A stretch of DNA of 8,877 bases from Chloroflexota bacterium (GCA_008501785.1 QQUD01000663.1:1-8877); one strand, 5' to 3'. Counted from the first letter of the stretch, positions 1 through 6,141 are shown. Program-made: numbers and translations. The notes: a model not told the origin generated them from the letters alone.

Positions 1-787
1 CAGCGGTAACGGCATCCCCGGTGCCTGTGCTATCAACCATTTCGCTGTAGCGGGGCGGGATGTAGCCTGTTTCGATGGTTGTCGCATAGTCAAGACCAAA
101 GTCTGAAAGGGTGAGCACAACGTGTTTTACCCCTTTTTGCACCAGCATCCGCGCCAGATGTAAAATTTTGTTGGGATCGTCACGGTCTAGGACGTTGAAT
201 TGACATAACTCGGCGGCTTCGACTTCGTTGGGGACGACGAGGTGCAGGTCGGGCAAATACGGCCGTAACTTATAAGCCAGCCGCGCCGATGAAGGATCTG
301 CACACAATGGTTTTTCGTAATGAGTGGCAAGGCGAACGGCCGTTTTCATCGCTTCCTCAGACAAGCTGCCATCCATCATTATCATATCGGCATCGCGGAA
401 AAGCGCCCGATTACGATTCAAATAGTCAGGGGAAATGTGGTTCATGACGCTTACGTCGTCCAACGCAACCGACAGCGACCCAGTTGTTTCTAACAAGGCA
501 ATGTAAGCACCCGTATTTTCACCTTCAATTTGCTGGATATAGTCAACATTGACAAAGGCATTTGCCGTTTGTTTAATCAGGCGATCCCCGGTTAAATCCT
601 GCCCCACGGCCGAAATCAGCGTCACTTCTGCGCCAAGATGACTTAGGTTTTCGGCAACGTTACGCGCCGTGCCGCCCCTGGAAACGCTGATATGTGAAGG
701 ATTTGACGTGCCTGGAGCCAGTCCGGCGGTCGGCTTCCCCTTCACATCAATTAGCGTCGCACCAACGATGAGAACTCGTTCACCCAT
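1..787 (-). CDS. PfkB-family sugar kinase, pseudouridine kinase-like (C-terminus beyond window)
   Basis: I translated 262 residues by hand from an ATG at 787; the reading frame is open to the window edge, so the C-terminus is missing. Visible PfkB features are an N-terminal strand RVLIVGATLID, the Gly-rich substrate motif GGTARN (about residues 38-43), VTLISAVGQD near 67-76, and the C-terminal signature STGTGD with the expected catalytic base Asp258. The spacing of GGTARN, GENTGAY (about 109-115) and a PNE-type motif matches my recollection of E. coli PsuK (pseudouridine to pseudouridine 5'-phosphate) better than ribokinase or fructokinase. A usual member has about 300-315 residues, so about 50 are missing. 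A good ribosome site (AGGGGA) sits about 8 nt upstream. A PsuG glycosidase gene beyond the left edge would settle the specificity. Family assignment is firm; substrate is inference. Confidence 0.85.
   Translation of the reverse strand, partial: MGERVLIVGATLIDVKGKPTAGLAPGTSNPSHISVSRGGTARNVAENLSHLGAEVTLISAVGQDLTGDRLIKQTANAFVNVDYIQQIEGENTGAYIALLETTGSLSVALDDVSVMNHISPDYLNRNRALFRDADMIMMDGSLSEEAMKTAVRLATHYEKPLCADPSSARLAYKLRPYLPDLHLVVPNEVEAAELCQFNVLDRDDPNKILHLARMLVQKGVKHVVLTLSDFGLDYATTIETGYIPPRYSEMVDSTGTGDAVTA
258..267. repeat. ACGGCCGT palindrome (TA-flanked) inside the kinase gene
   Basis: TACGGCCGTA is a 10-bp perfect palindrome that shares the octamer core ACGGCCGT with seven other sites in the window. 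Confidence 0.6.
335..344. repeat. AACGGCCGTT palindrome inside the kinase gene
   Basis: Exact copy of the 10-bp palindrome. On the minus strand it is read as Thr-Ala-Val within KTAVRL of the kinase, the same peptide context as the copy in the SpoVS gene. Confidence 0.7.
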
Positions 788-803
788 GAATTTTTCCCCT
801 ATG

Positions 804-859
804 AGCTTTTAGCTCTTAGCTTTTAGCTTTAAGCTAATGGCTAATGGCTAACGGCTAAC
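804..859. repeat. Heptanucleotide tandem repeat, eight units
   Basis: On the plus strand eight consecutive 7-bp units start at 804, 811, 818, 825, 832, 839, 846 and 853: AGCTTTT, AGCTCTT, AGCTTTT, AGCTTTA, AGCTAAT, GGCTAAT, GGCTAAC, GGCTAAC. The pattern is RGCTNNN, drifting gradually from one end to the other. Because the first half is T-rich and the second A-rich, the array also folds into a long imperfect hairpin; 823-829 pairs perfectly with 831-837. It fills most of the 88-bp gap between the stop of the TPR gene and the kinase start, ending about 16 bp from the kinase start codon. It resembles the heptameric short tandem repeats of cyanobacterial intergenic regions, though a relationship is not shown. 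Confidence 0.85.
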
Positions 860-875
860 AACTTCCCTTCCTATT

Positions 876-2030
876 CTACCGAATCTGGACAGGGAGCCAA
901 AAACCCACCACAATGCCCACAATATCATCTCGCGAAATGGTGATTTGGTCTAAATCTGGTGAAATTGTAATGTGAAATTGTACGTTGTTATTTTCATGAG
1001 GTGGGCTGTTGTCAGATGTGGTGATTTTGGGGGTGCGGTCTAGCCAGGCCAGGTAGACACGGGAAGCGGTGCGAGCGCGAACAGGGGAGACGGTAATGAG
1101 ACGGCCGTTTAACTCACGATAATCTTCGCGTCCCTTCACCAATACCAGTTCACCACTGCGCAAAGATGGCTCCTTGTCGGCCATCAGCCAGCCCCCCTGC
1201 TGCACATCCAAAGGAAAAAACCCTGATTCAGGCTGTTTGTCGATTAAAAACCATTCGTATTGTTCACCCAAATATTGGTGTGCAGGAATGGGCGTTGTTT
1301 CGGTTTCGTAGTTAACGATAGGTGGGGCAGCGATGATTTCTGGCTTTTCCTCTACAGCGGGTTCAGATGGTCCATCGGCAAAGACGGGTGTAGGTTGTGC
1401 GGGAACAGGTGTGATGGGTTCGGTGGTTGGTTCGGAAATGGTGGGGGGGGGAGAGAGGGGGGCTTCTTCCTCATCCTCCTCAGGCCACATTTGTTCCCGC
1501 AGCATCGACTGATACGTCTCGATATGTTTGGCCAACGAGTCATAAACCTTATCTTTGTAATGGGCAGGCAGAGCAAACCGCACACGTGGCAGCGATTGGT
1601 TTGCCTTTGTGTAACACGCCATCGCCGCTTCATAATGATGCCCTAAATGATGCGCAACCCCTTCCGCCATAAAAGAGAGCGTTTCTGCGGCCGGTTCATG
1701 CACAAAAGACCACTGCTGCCGCGCTTGCGCAAATTGCTGCCGCGCACCACGAAAATCACCTGAATCCAGGTAAATCAGCCCGATATGAAACTCACACAAG
1801 CCAGCACGTTGGTAATTGCCACTTCTGCGATTAATGCGCTGCGACTGCTCAATCGTGCGAATGGCGGTTTTTTTCAAACCGGTGCGCAGCTTAAACTGAA
1901 ATTGATAATTATCGAGCGTAAAAATATCCGGGTTGGGATCAGGGAATAACGTCTTGATGGCTTGATGCAGCGCCTCTACAGCCTCTTCTTGCAGCGCAGC
2001 AGCCGGTGCTGAGGAAGACATAGTTGTCAT
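876..2030 (-). CDS. TPR protein with C-terminal LexA/S24-like domain, third gene of the SPFH operon
   Basis: 384 residues, no signal peptide or membrane segment, so probably cytosolic. Residues about 75-180 form helical TPR-like repeats (GDFRGARQQFAQARQQW, then HHYEAAMACYTKANQ with the typical small/aromatic spacing). Residues 181-250 are an acidic, Pro/Thr-rich linker. Residues about 255-384 resemble the LexA/S24 peptidase fold: EPSLRSGELVLVKG corresponds to the usual EPTLRDGDLVLV, then LNGRLITVS, and a final strand DDIVGIVVGFW. The nucleophile expected in a GDSM-type motif seems absent (residues 284-287 read ADKE), as does an obvious catalytic Lys, so it is probably not a protease. The ATG at 2030 overlaps the upstream stop by ATGA and has AGGA about 7 nt before it, which argues for translational coupling. 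TPR call is fairly firm; the S24 resemblance is by eye and uncertain. Confidence 0.7.
   Translation of the reverse strand: MTTMSSSAPAAALQEEAVEALHQAIKTLFPDPNPDIFTLDNYQFQFKLRTGLKKTAIRTIEQSQRINRRSGNYQRAGLCEFHIGLIYLDSGDFRGARQQFAQARQQWSFVHEPAAETLSFMAEGVAHHLGHHYEAAMACYTKANQSLPRVRFALPAHYKDKVYDSLAKHIETYQSMLREQMWPEEDEEEAPLSPPPTISEPTTEPITPVPAQPTPVFADGPSEPAVEEKPEIIAAPPIVNYETETTPIPAHQYLGEQYEWFLIDKQPESGFFPLDVQQGGWLMADKEPSLRSGELVLVKGREDYRELNGRLITVSPVRARTASRVYLAWLDRTPKITTSDNSPPHENNNVQFHITISPDLDQITISRDDIVGIVVGFWLPVQIR
1100..1109. repeat. ACGGCCGT palindrome, 9 of 10 match, inside the TPR gene
   Basis: GACGGCCGTT matches the palindrome except at its first base. It lies in a 16-bp stretch (1101-1116) repeated exactly at 2870-2885 in the neighbouring SPFH gene; both copies encode ELNGR. 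Confidence 0.6.
1443..1462. repeat. G9 and G6 homopolymer runs in the coding sequence
   Basis: Nine consecutive G at 1443-1451 and six at 1457-1462 separated by AGAGA. On the coding strand the C9 run encodes the Pro-Pro-Pro of the linker between the TPR and the C-terminal domain. Such a run is prone to polymerase slippage and to sequencing error. The frame reads through intact here. Confidence 0.8.
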
Positions 2031-3382
2031 GTGTTATCCTGCTCGGCTGGGTCACTAGACAGTTGGCCAGTGCCTAACTGGTGGCGAATATTGCTTAATT
2101 GGGTTAATAATTGCGGCGGCACACCTTGCAAAGATTGGGATTGACGGGCCATTTTTTCTAACGCTTCAATCATGCGCAACGCAACAATTTCACGCATACT
2201 GGCTGTGTTGTTGCCGTATTTGGCCCGCTGTACCCCTTCTAAAATGGCCTGGATCATGGTGACTTCTGCTTCAGCACGAGCGATCTCGATCTCTTCTAAC
2301 GCGGTCGCTTCACCATCTGCCACACTGAGGCGAATGTAGGCATCTGATTGGGATTGCCAATATTTGATGTATTGTTCGGTGACAGCTTCTGGCAAAACAA
2401 GTCGGCCAACATGCAGCGAAATCAATTGAATGCCGAGTGGGCGTAAGGCGGCGCGAGTTTTACGCAGCAGTTCGGCCTGAATAACTTGTAAAGGTTCAGC
2501 GGCGCTGCTGCTGTGTGCCAAAATTTCATCCAGCGGATAACCGGCAATGATGCCCGTCAGGATGCCTCTTGCCTTACCTAGCGGGATGGATTCCCAGGTC
2601 TGAACCTTGTTTTCTGCCACAACCGTTTGCGCATAGGCAGCGGCATGAATCGCATCTTCGTCCATAGGAAATTCACGGGTGGCGGTGACAGGTTCGGGTC
2701 CAGGCTTGATTTGAAATAAGACGTGAATATCAACGCTAAATTGGATGCCGTCTCGTGTCACGAGCGGGATGTTTGTGGCGAAACGTTCTTGTGGCTGTAA
2801 GTTGAGAACAGCGTGAATGTATTCGAATCGGTGCAGATTGTACATGCCTGCGGGGAGGATGCGGTGGAAACGGCCGTTTAACTCAGTCACTGCCACATCA
2901 CCTCGATTGATTCTCACAATGCCCGGTCCACCAACACGCAGCAGCACATGCCGCCCGCGCACATCTTCCAACGTTGCATTTTGAATCGGAAGTGGCGTTC
3001 CTGCAGGGGCTTGCGCACGAATGAGGCGGCTCAACAATCGTTTCGCACCGGGTTTGTCTGGTAAATCATACAGTGCCTTCACCAGGCTCGCCGCTGCTTC
3101 ATACGCCAGCCACGCGCCCACAATAACCGGCAAAAAGTGACGCAGCACGCGCCAATGAAATAGTTCACGCAAAAACGTCAAGGATGACGGTAACGGAAAA
3201 GGAATAACCGCGCCTATCAAATTAGGCAGCGGCACGTTTGAAAGATTAATGCGCTCCATGTACCAGGCAAAAACCCAATAGGCAATCAGCATTAGCAAAA
3301 AAACAAGACGCAGCCAACCTGTTTGCTGCCCTGATGTCTGCACTCTTGGGGGGTGTTGGTTAAATGAGCGGTTGAAGGTCAT
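2027..3382 (-). CDS. SPFH/band-7 (flotillin/HflC-like) membrane protein, second gene of the operon
   Basis: 451 residues from the ATG at 3382. I prefer this start to an in-frame ATG at 3415 because it overlaps the upstream stop by ATGA and has the very strong ribosome site GGGAGGGGAG a few nt before it. Two hydrophobic segments lie at about 23-41 and 84-105, separated by a 40-residue loop. The SPFH domain runs from about 144 to 330 (RHVLLRVGGPGIVRINRGD, then TRDGIQFSVDIHVLFQI, typical of the fold). A charged, Ala/Glu-rich coiled-coil-like helix follows at about 345-390, then the segment SMREIVALRMIEALEK, which recurs in its upstream neighbour and marks the two as paralogues. SPFH proteins build ring-shaped membrane scaffolds, and tandem paralogues such as HflK/HflC alternate in one ring. 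By analogy a hetero-oligomer is likely, but that is inference. Confidence 0.85.
   Translation of the reverse strand: MTFNRSFNQHPPRVQTSGQQTGWLRLVFLLMLIAYWVFAWYMERINLSNVPLPNLIGAVIPFPLPSSLTFLRELFHWRVLRHFLPVIVGAWLAYEAAASLVKALYDLPDKPGAKRLLSRLIRAQAPAGTPLPIQNATLEDVRGRHVLLRVGGPGIVRINRGDVAVTELNGRFHRILPAGMYNLHRFEYIHAVLNLQPQERFATNIPLVTRDGIQFSVDIHVLFQIKPGPEPVTATREFPMDEDAIHAAAYAQTVVAENKVQTWESIPLGKARGILTGIIAGYPLDEILAHSSSAAEPLQVIQAELLRKTRAALRPLGIQLISLHVGRLVLPEAVTEQYIKYWQSQSDAYIRLSVADGEATALEEIEIARAEAEVTMIQAILEGVQRAKYGNNTASMREIVALRMIEALEKMARQSQSLQGVPPQLLTQLSNIRHQLGTGQLSSDPAEQDNT
2869..2878. repeat. AACGGCCGTT palindrome inside the second SPFH gene
   Basis: Exact copy, extended to a 12-bp palindrome AAACGGCCGTTT at 2868-2879. 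It encodes part of ELNGR in the SPFH domain. Confidence 0.7.
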
Positions 3383-4662
3383 GATGACTCCCCTCCCGTT
3401 TGCCGCGACAGCCACGATTGCATCTGGTTGGAGGCATCTAAAACGAGGTTCGTCATCACCTGCTGCGGAATTAATGCCTGCACGGAATCATTTGTGGTGG
3501 CTTCCTCCAGTGCTTCAATCATGCGCAGTGTGATAATTTCAGTCAGGTTGGTATCTTCCTGCTGCTGCATCGCATCAATGCTTTGTGTAATGCGTTCGAT
3601 GATCTCGATTTGAGCACGGGCACGGGCTTGTTTAATACGCCGCGTTGCTTCCGCATCCCCGGCAGCGTGTTTCACTTCAATTTTGCGCTGCCATTCAGCT
3701 TGCCACGTTTTTATCCGCTGCTGCGTAATGCTTTCCGGAAATTTTAAGTGACCAATGCCCACGCCCATCAGTTCCAGGCCATGCTCGGCTGCAATGCGGC
3801 TTACTTTGCGCTGAATGCGCTGCTTGATTTCATTTTTGATGCTGTGTTCGCCGGAGGTGTGCTGCAGTTCATCGAGATTGTAGGTGGAAAGTTCGTTGCT
3901 CAATTCGCCTGCAGCGAGTGGGGCCAGTTGGTCATCCCAATAACGAATAGAGCCATTTTCATCGACGCTTGTAAAGTTGCTAATGGGGAAGATGCTATCT
4001 TTGTCGATGGGGTAGATAAGCCCATCAAAGGCTTGTCTAGCTGGTTCTTGTTGTACACGGAAATTGACCGATACATTTGTTTCCACCGGAATGCCATCAC
4101 GGGTCGTGCCAATTACATCTTGGGATCGCTTTTGGGGGCGTAAGTCAATGATTTTGTCGATTCTTTCTTTGCGATAGAGCAGGACAAAACCGGGGCCTGC
4201 CGCGCGTGAAAAATCGTTGCCTTTGAGCAGCGTAATCATTTTATGTCCGGGGACAATGCCAGCGCGTACATTTGTAAAGCTTGGAGGTAGTTTTTGCGGG
4301 GTTAACTTTACTTTTGTTTTTTTACTGCCACGACGCCTTGGACCGGAACGCTGCGCACTTTGTCGTTGGCTGCCGGACCCACCTAAATACTTTTCAGACA
4401 TCGAAGTGTAATACCTGACAAGCAGCTCGAAGCCTTCAGCCCATCCTTCATGCCCCTGCTTAGGCAGCACAAACTGGGCGTAATAAAGCAGGCCAAAAAC
4501 GAAGGTGAAAAATGTGACGCCAATCCAAATTAAAGCACCAAGATTGCCGTATCGCAGCCTGTTGAAGTCGGCCAGAAACGCCACAATCACCCCGAGAATG
4601 ATCATTGCTAACAGGAGTCCTAGTACGCCTAATTCTGGTCTTTGATTGCTGTCGTTATTCAC
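3379..4662 (-). CDS. SPFH/band-7 membrane protein with N-terminal membrane hairpin, first gene of the operon
   Basis: 427 residues. The start is GTG at 4662; an in-frame stop lies 15 bp upstream with no ATG between, and the next ATG falls inside the first membrane segment, so GTG is the sensible choice. Hydrophobic segments at about 12-31 and 42-66 with a short charged turn (DFNRLRYGN) form a membrane hairpin. Residues 95-120 are a basic Ser/Arg/Lys-rich linker. The SPFH domain spans about 132-310, including the conserved TTRDGIPVETNVSVNFRV. An Arg/Glu/Ala-rich helix follows (about 315-370), then LTEIITLRMIEALEEA, shared with the downstream paralogue. The start faces the tRNA-Val gene with a gap of 63 bp, so the promoter must be very close; TATAAA at 4674-4679 (minus strand) is a possible but poorly supported -10. 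SPFH family is clear; subfamily is not. Confidence 0.85.
   Translation of the reverse strand: MNNDSNQRPELGVLGLLLAMIILGVIVAFLADFNRLRYGNLGALIWIGVTFFTFVFGLLYYAQFVLPKQGHEGWAEGFELLVRYYTSMSEKYLGGSGSQRQSAQRSGPRRRGSKKTKVKLTPQKLPPSFTNVRAGIVPGHKMITLLKGNDFSRAAGPGFVLLYRKERIDKIIDLRPQKRSQDVIGTTRDGIPVETNVSVNFRVQQEPARQAFDGLIYPIDKDSIFPISNFTSVDENGSIRYWDDQLAPLAAGELSNELSTYNLDELQHTSGEHSIKNEIKQRIQRKVSRIAAEHGLELMGVGIGHLKFPESITQQRIKTWQAEWQRKIEVKHAAGDAEATRRIKQARARAQIEIIERITQSIDAMQQQEDTNLTEIITLRMIEALEEATTNDSVQALIPQQVMTNLVLDASNQMQSWLSRQTGGESS
3388..3397 (-). promoter_or_regulatory. Strong ribosome binding site fixing the second SPFH start
   Basis: GGGAGGGGAG on the minus strand, about 5 nt before the ATG at 3382 and inside the last codons of the preceding gene. 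With the ATGA overlap it decides between the starts at 3382 and 3415. Confidence 0.7.
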
Positions 4663-4679
4663 GCATTTCCCATTTTATA

Positions 4680-4707
4680 TTGACGTTAACAAGAAGCTTG
4701 GTATAAT
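4680..4707 (+). promoter_or_regulatory. Sigma-70-type promoter of tRNA-Val
   Basis: TTGACG at 4680-4685 and a perfect TATAAT at 4702-4707, 16 bp apart. Transcription would begin near 4714, about a dozen bases before the mature tRNA. Confidence 0.8.
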
Positions 4708-4725
4708 TTTGACCTCTTATTTTAA

Positions 4726-4799
4726 GGGCGATTAGCTCAGATGGTTAGAGTGCTACGTTGACATCGTAGAGGTCGCTGGTTCGAGTCCTGCATCGCCCA
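4726..4799 (+). tRNA. tRNA-Val (anticodon GAC)
   Basis: 74 nt. The acceptor stem GGGCGAT (4726-4732) pairs with ATCGCCC (4792-4798), with A4799 as discriminator. The anticodon stem is CTACG/CGTAG around the loop TTGACAT, giving GAC at 4760-4762, which reads GUC/GUU Val codons. The T arm is GCTGG, TTCGAGT, CCTGC; it carries one T-T mismatch (4777 with 4789), and the last pair of the D stem is a G-T wobble. No CCA is encoded. A promoter precedes it and a terminator follows, so it is a stand-alone transcription unit. Confidence 0.93.
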
Positions 4800-4812
4800 T
4801 ACTTCTGACCTC

Positions 4813-4838
4813 AAAGACCGCAATTGCGGTCTTTTTTT
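4813..4838 (+). terminator. Rho-independent terminator of tRNA-Val
   Basis: The 9-bp stem AAAGACCGC/GCGGTCTTT closes an AATT loop, and the T run continues to 4838. It starts 13 bp after the tRNA. The arms also carry an A run for minus-strand transcripts, but no upstream minus-strand gene needs it directly. Confidence 0.9.
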
Positions 4839-4910
4839 GTGCTTCACACCCTTGATTTTAGGCTTTATGTTGATTCTTTACAAATAATAATTTGGGATTG
4901 ATTTGATTAT

Positions 4911-4949
4911 GGGAGGGTTTGGGGAAGTTGGTGGGGATGGGGTGGTGGG
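4911..4949 (+). other. G-rich tract adjoining repeat copy A
   Basis: Six runs of three or four G lie on the plus strand: 4911-4913, 4915-4917, 4921-4924, 4933-4936, 4939-4942 and 4947-4949. This could form a G-quadruplex, although one spacer is 8 nt. A similar, less regular G-rich stretch precedes copy C (about 8073-8110) but not copy B. Confidence 0.4.
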
Positions 4950-5034
4950 AAACGGCCGTTTCCCACCACCCTCTACGTATGGTCAAAAACCAAAAAAAGA
5001 ACTACCACGCCGCAAAGGCCGACCAGAGCAAGAG
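4940..5034 (+). repeat. Intergenic palindrome-headed repeat, copy A
   Basis: The left part is a perfect 32-bp palindrome (4940-4971) centred on AACGGCCGTT, with arms GGGTGGTGGGA and its complement. About 25 bp to the right of the centre is TGGTCAAAAACCAAA (from 4980), and about 67 bp from the centre the motif CCAGAGCAAGAGG (5023-5035). Both right-hand motifs recur in the same order and spacing in copies B and C. The similarity to copy C may extend leftward to about 4918 through TTTGGGG. The right end lies 7 bp from the stop codon of the minus-strand Coa1-like gene. Confidence 0.75.
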
Positions 5035-5041
5035 GCCCAGC

Positions 5042-5434
5042 CTACGGGTCTAGCAGATCAATGTGCTCTCCCCGCTCTGTATCCACACGGATAGCCCAAT
5101 ACTTCCATGTACCATTTCTATTTGTGGCATTGACGCGAATTGCTGCGCTGTCGTTCGGGCCACGGAGCGGGATGTACAACTGGGCTTCGCCCCCGTTTGA
5201 GACATTTACGGCTCCCTGTGTAAACCACCCGACTGTCACAGGTTCTCCTAATGCTTGGTGAATTTTTGGACTCTTCAGAGCAAGGTCAACGCTGTGTTGG
5301 TATGGCTCAGCCCTGCGGATCGAGGTGACAGACCCTATTATGCTTATCACCATGCAGAGAATAGAGAGAAAGACCACAATTCCAACCGCCACGCCAATGG
5401 TCTTGAGCCTTTCGCGTTTGTTAACCTTGGTCAT
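5042..5434 (-). CDS. Small membrane-anchored protein, Coa1/Tim21-like domain
   Basis: 130 residues from an ATG preceded by AAGGAG at 5441-5446. A basic N-terminus (KVNKRERLK) leads to one hydrophobic segment at about 12-36, which should act as an uncleaved anchor with the C-terminus outside. Residues about 44-130 fit the pattern of the cytochrome oxidase assembly factor 1 (Coa1) family: Tyr plus a helix ending in SPKIHQALGEPV, then a run of short strands with GGEAQLYIPLRGPNDSAAIRV, GTWKYWAIRV and a final IDLLDP. Coa1 itself is a mitochondrial factor; bacterial relatives are usually uncharacterised, so an oxidase role is not shown. No respiratory genes are in the window. Upstream, TATAAT at 5478-5483 may be its promoter. 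The repeat copy A lies immediately after its stop. Confidence 0.65.
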   Translation of the reverse strand: MTKVNKRERLKTIGVAVGIVVFLSILCMVISIIGSVTSIRRAEPYQHSVDLALKSPKIHQALGEPVTVGWFTQGAVNVSNGGEAQLYIPLRGPNDSAAIRVNATNRNGTWKYWAIRVDTERGEHIDLLDP

Positions 5435-5477
5435 GGGTCACTCCTTTACCTATCGATTTGGTAGAAAGTGTCCATTA

Positions 5478-5502
5478 ATTATAACCCCAATTCGGTAGTC
5501 AA
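5478..5502 (-). promoter_or_regulatory. Possible promoter of the Coa1-like gene
   Basis: On the minus strand a perfect TATAAT occupies 5478-5483. The nearest -35-like hexamer, TTGACT (5497-5502), is only 13 bp away, shorter than usual, so the -10 is convincing and the -35 is not. A start near 5471 would give a leader of about 37 nt. Confidence 0.4.
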
Positions 5503-5522
5503 AGCAGAGCTACAAAGTTGAG

Positions 5523-5717
5523 CTAATCGACTGCGCCACCGTCATCAGCCCAAACCATCAATGCTTGCGAGATGGCCAAAGCGTCTTGTGCAGCCTGCTC
5601 CTCTAACATCTGTTTTTTGTGAGTATTCTGCGCTTTCAACCATCGTAAAAAATCATCTTTGGTTTTGTAAGTAATGTGAGGACGAGTCTGACGCTTCGAT
5701 TTATTCCCTGACTTCAT
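5523..5717 (-). CDS. Small protein of unknown function downstream of spoVS
   Basis: 64 residues; I do not recognise a family. The N-terminus is strongly basic (MKSGNKSKRQTR), followed by a segment KTKDDFLRWLKAQNTHKK and a Gln/Ala-rich helix-like stretch ending in an acidic tail (WADDGGAVD). There is no membrane segment, signal peptide or cysteine. An AAGGAAAA ribosome site lies about 6 nt before the ATG. It begins 30 bp after the SpoVS-like stop on the same strand, so the two are probably co-transcribed. The size and charge distribution would suit a nucleic-acid-binding accessory protein, but this is only a guess. Confidence 0.55.
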   Translation of the reverse strand: MKSGNKSKRQTRPHITYKTKDDFLRWLKAQNTHKKQMLEEQAAQDALAISQALMVWADDGGAVD

Positions 5718-5747
5718 TCGATTTTCCTTGCACGGTCCAACAGCGAA

Positions 5748-6080
5748 TTACGACACGTGCGGGTGCAACTCTAATTTGATAGGAGCAGCGATGTCGCCAT
5801 CCTGTTTCTTTTGTGGAAGTGTGCGGTTCTCTACTGATAGCCTAACGGCCGTTCTCTCCTGACCTTCAATTTCTATTTCTACAAATGAGGGGACAAAAAC
5901 AATACTGATCCCTTCCTCTGCCAGATACCCTTTGGCAATCGCGACCGCCTTGATTGCCTGGTTAACGGCTCCCGCCCCAATTGCCTGGACTTCAGCATTG
6001 CCATTTTCACGATATACCCCCGCTATGGCACCTGCCACAAGCGATGTCCGAGATCGAGATGCTACCTTAATAACGTTCAT
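5748..6080 (-). CDS. spoVS: SpoVS-family (Alba-like) protein
   Basis: 110 residues from the ATG at 6080. The core (1-86) closely follows the SpoVS pattern: MNVIKVASRSRTSLVAG, then AEVQAIGAGAVNQAIKAVAI, and IEIEGQERTAVRLSVE. This is a small Alba-superfamily fold, probably a nucleic-acid or polymer binder. In Bacillus its loss blocks spore coat and septation steps, but homologues occur in many non-sporulating bacteria. The reading frame extends upstream to a TTG at 6125, but the family begins at this Met and the extension has no conserved features, so I reject the longer start. A tail of about 24 residues (QKKQDGDIAAPIKLELHPHVS) exceeds the usual 86. The ribosome site is weak (GGAAA about 12 nt upstream). 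No sporulation genes are nearby. Confidence 0.88.
   Translation of the reverse strand: MNVIKVASRSRTSLVAGAIAGVYRENGNAEVQAIGAGAVNQAIKAVAIAKGYLAEEGISIVFVPSFVEIEIEGQERTAVRLSVENRTLPQKKQDGDIAAPIKLELHPHVS
5844..5853. repeat. AACGGCCGTT palindrome inside spoVS
   Basis: Exact copy. It encodes Thr-Ala-Val within ERTAVRL, a conserved part of SpoVS, so the palindrome coexists with a constrained protein sequence. Confidence 0.7.
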
Positions 6081-6141
6081 ATTGTTTGTTTCCAGTGCGG
6101 TACTTCCATCAAAAAGCACCAGCAAAAAACAACGCCGCTAG

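Noticed and set aside
1260..1646. Plus-strand open frame of 128 codons opposite the TPR gene
   Set aside because: It is antisense to a supported gene, has low-complexity Gly/Arg composition from the proline-rich linker, and shows no family resemblance.
3383..3415. Longer start for the second SPFH gene (ATG at 3415)
   Set aside because: It would overlap the upstream gene by 37 bp, while the ATG at 3382 has a strong ribosome site and an ATGA overlap like the next junction.
3748..4143. Plus-strand open frame of 131 codons opposite the first SPFH gene
   Set aside because: It is the mirror frame of the SPFH domain, whose conserved motifs are on the minus strand.
4813..4838. Insertion-sequence end or attachment site at the tRNA 3' end
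   Set aside because: The structure is fully explained as a terminator, and no integrase or direct repeat of the tRNA end was found in the window.
6081..6125. Longer SpoVS start (TTG at 6125)
   Set aside because: The 15 extra residues are not part of the family pattern, and the ATG at 6080 coincides with the usual family start.
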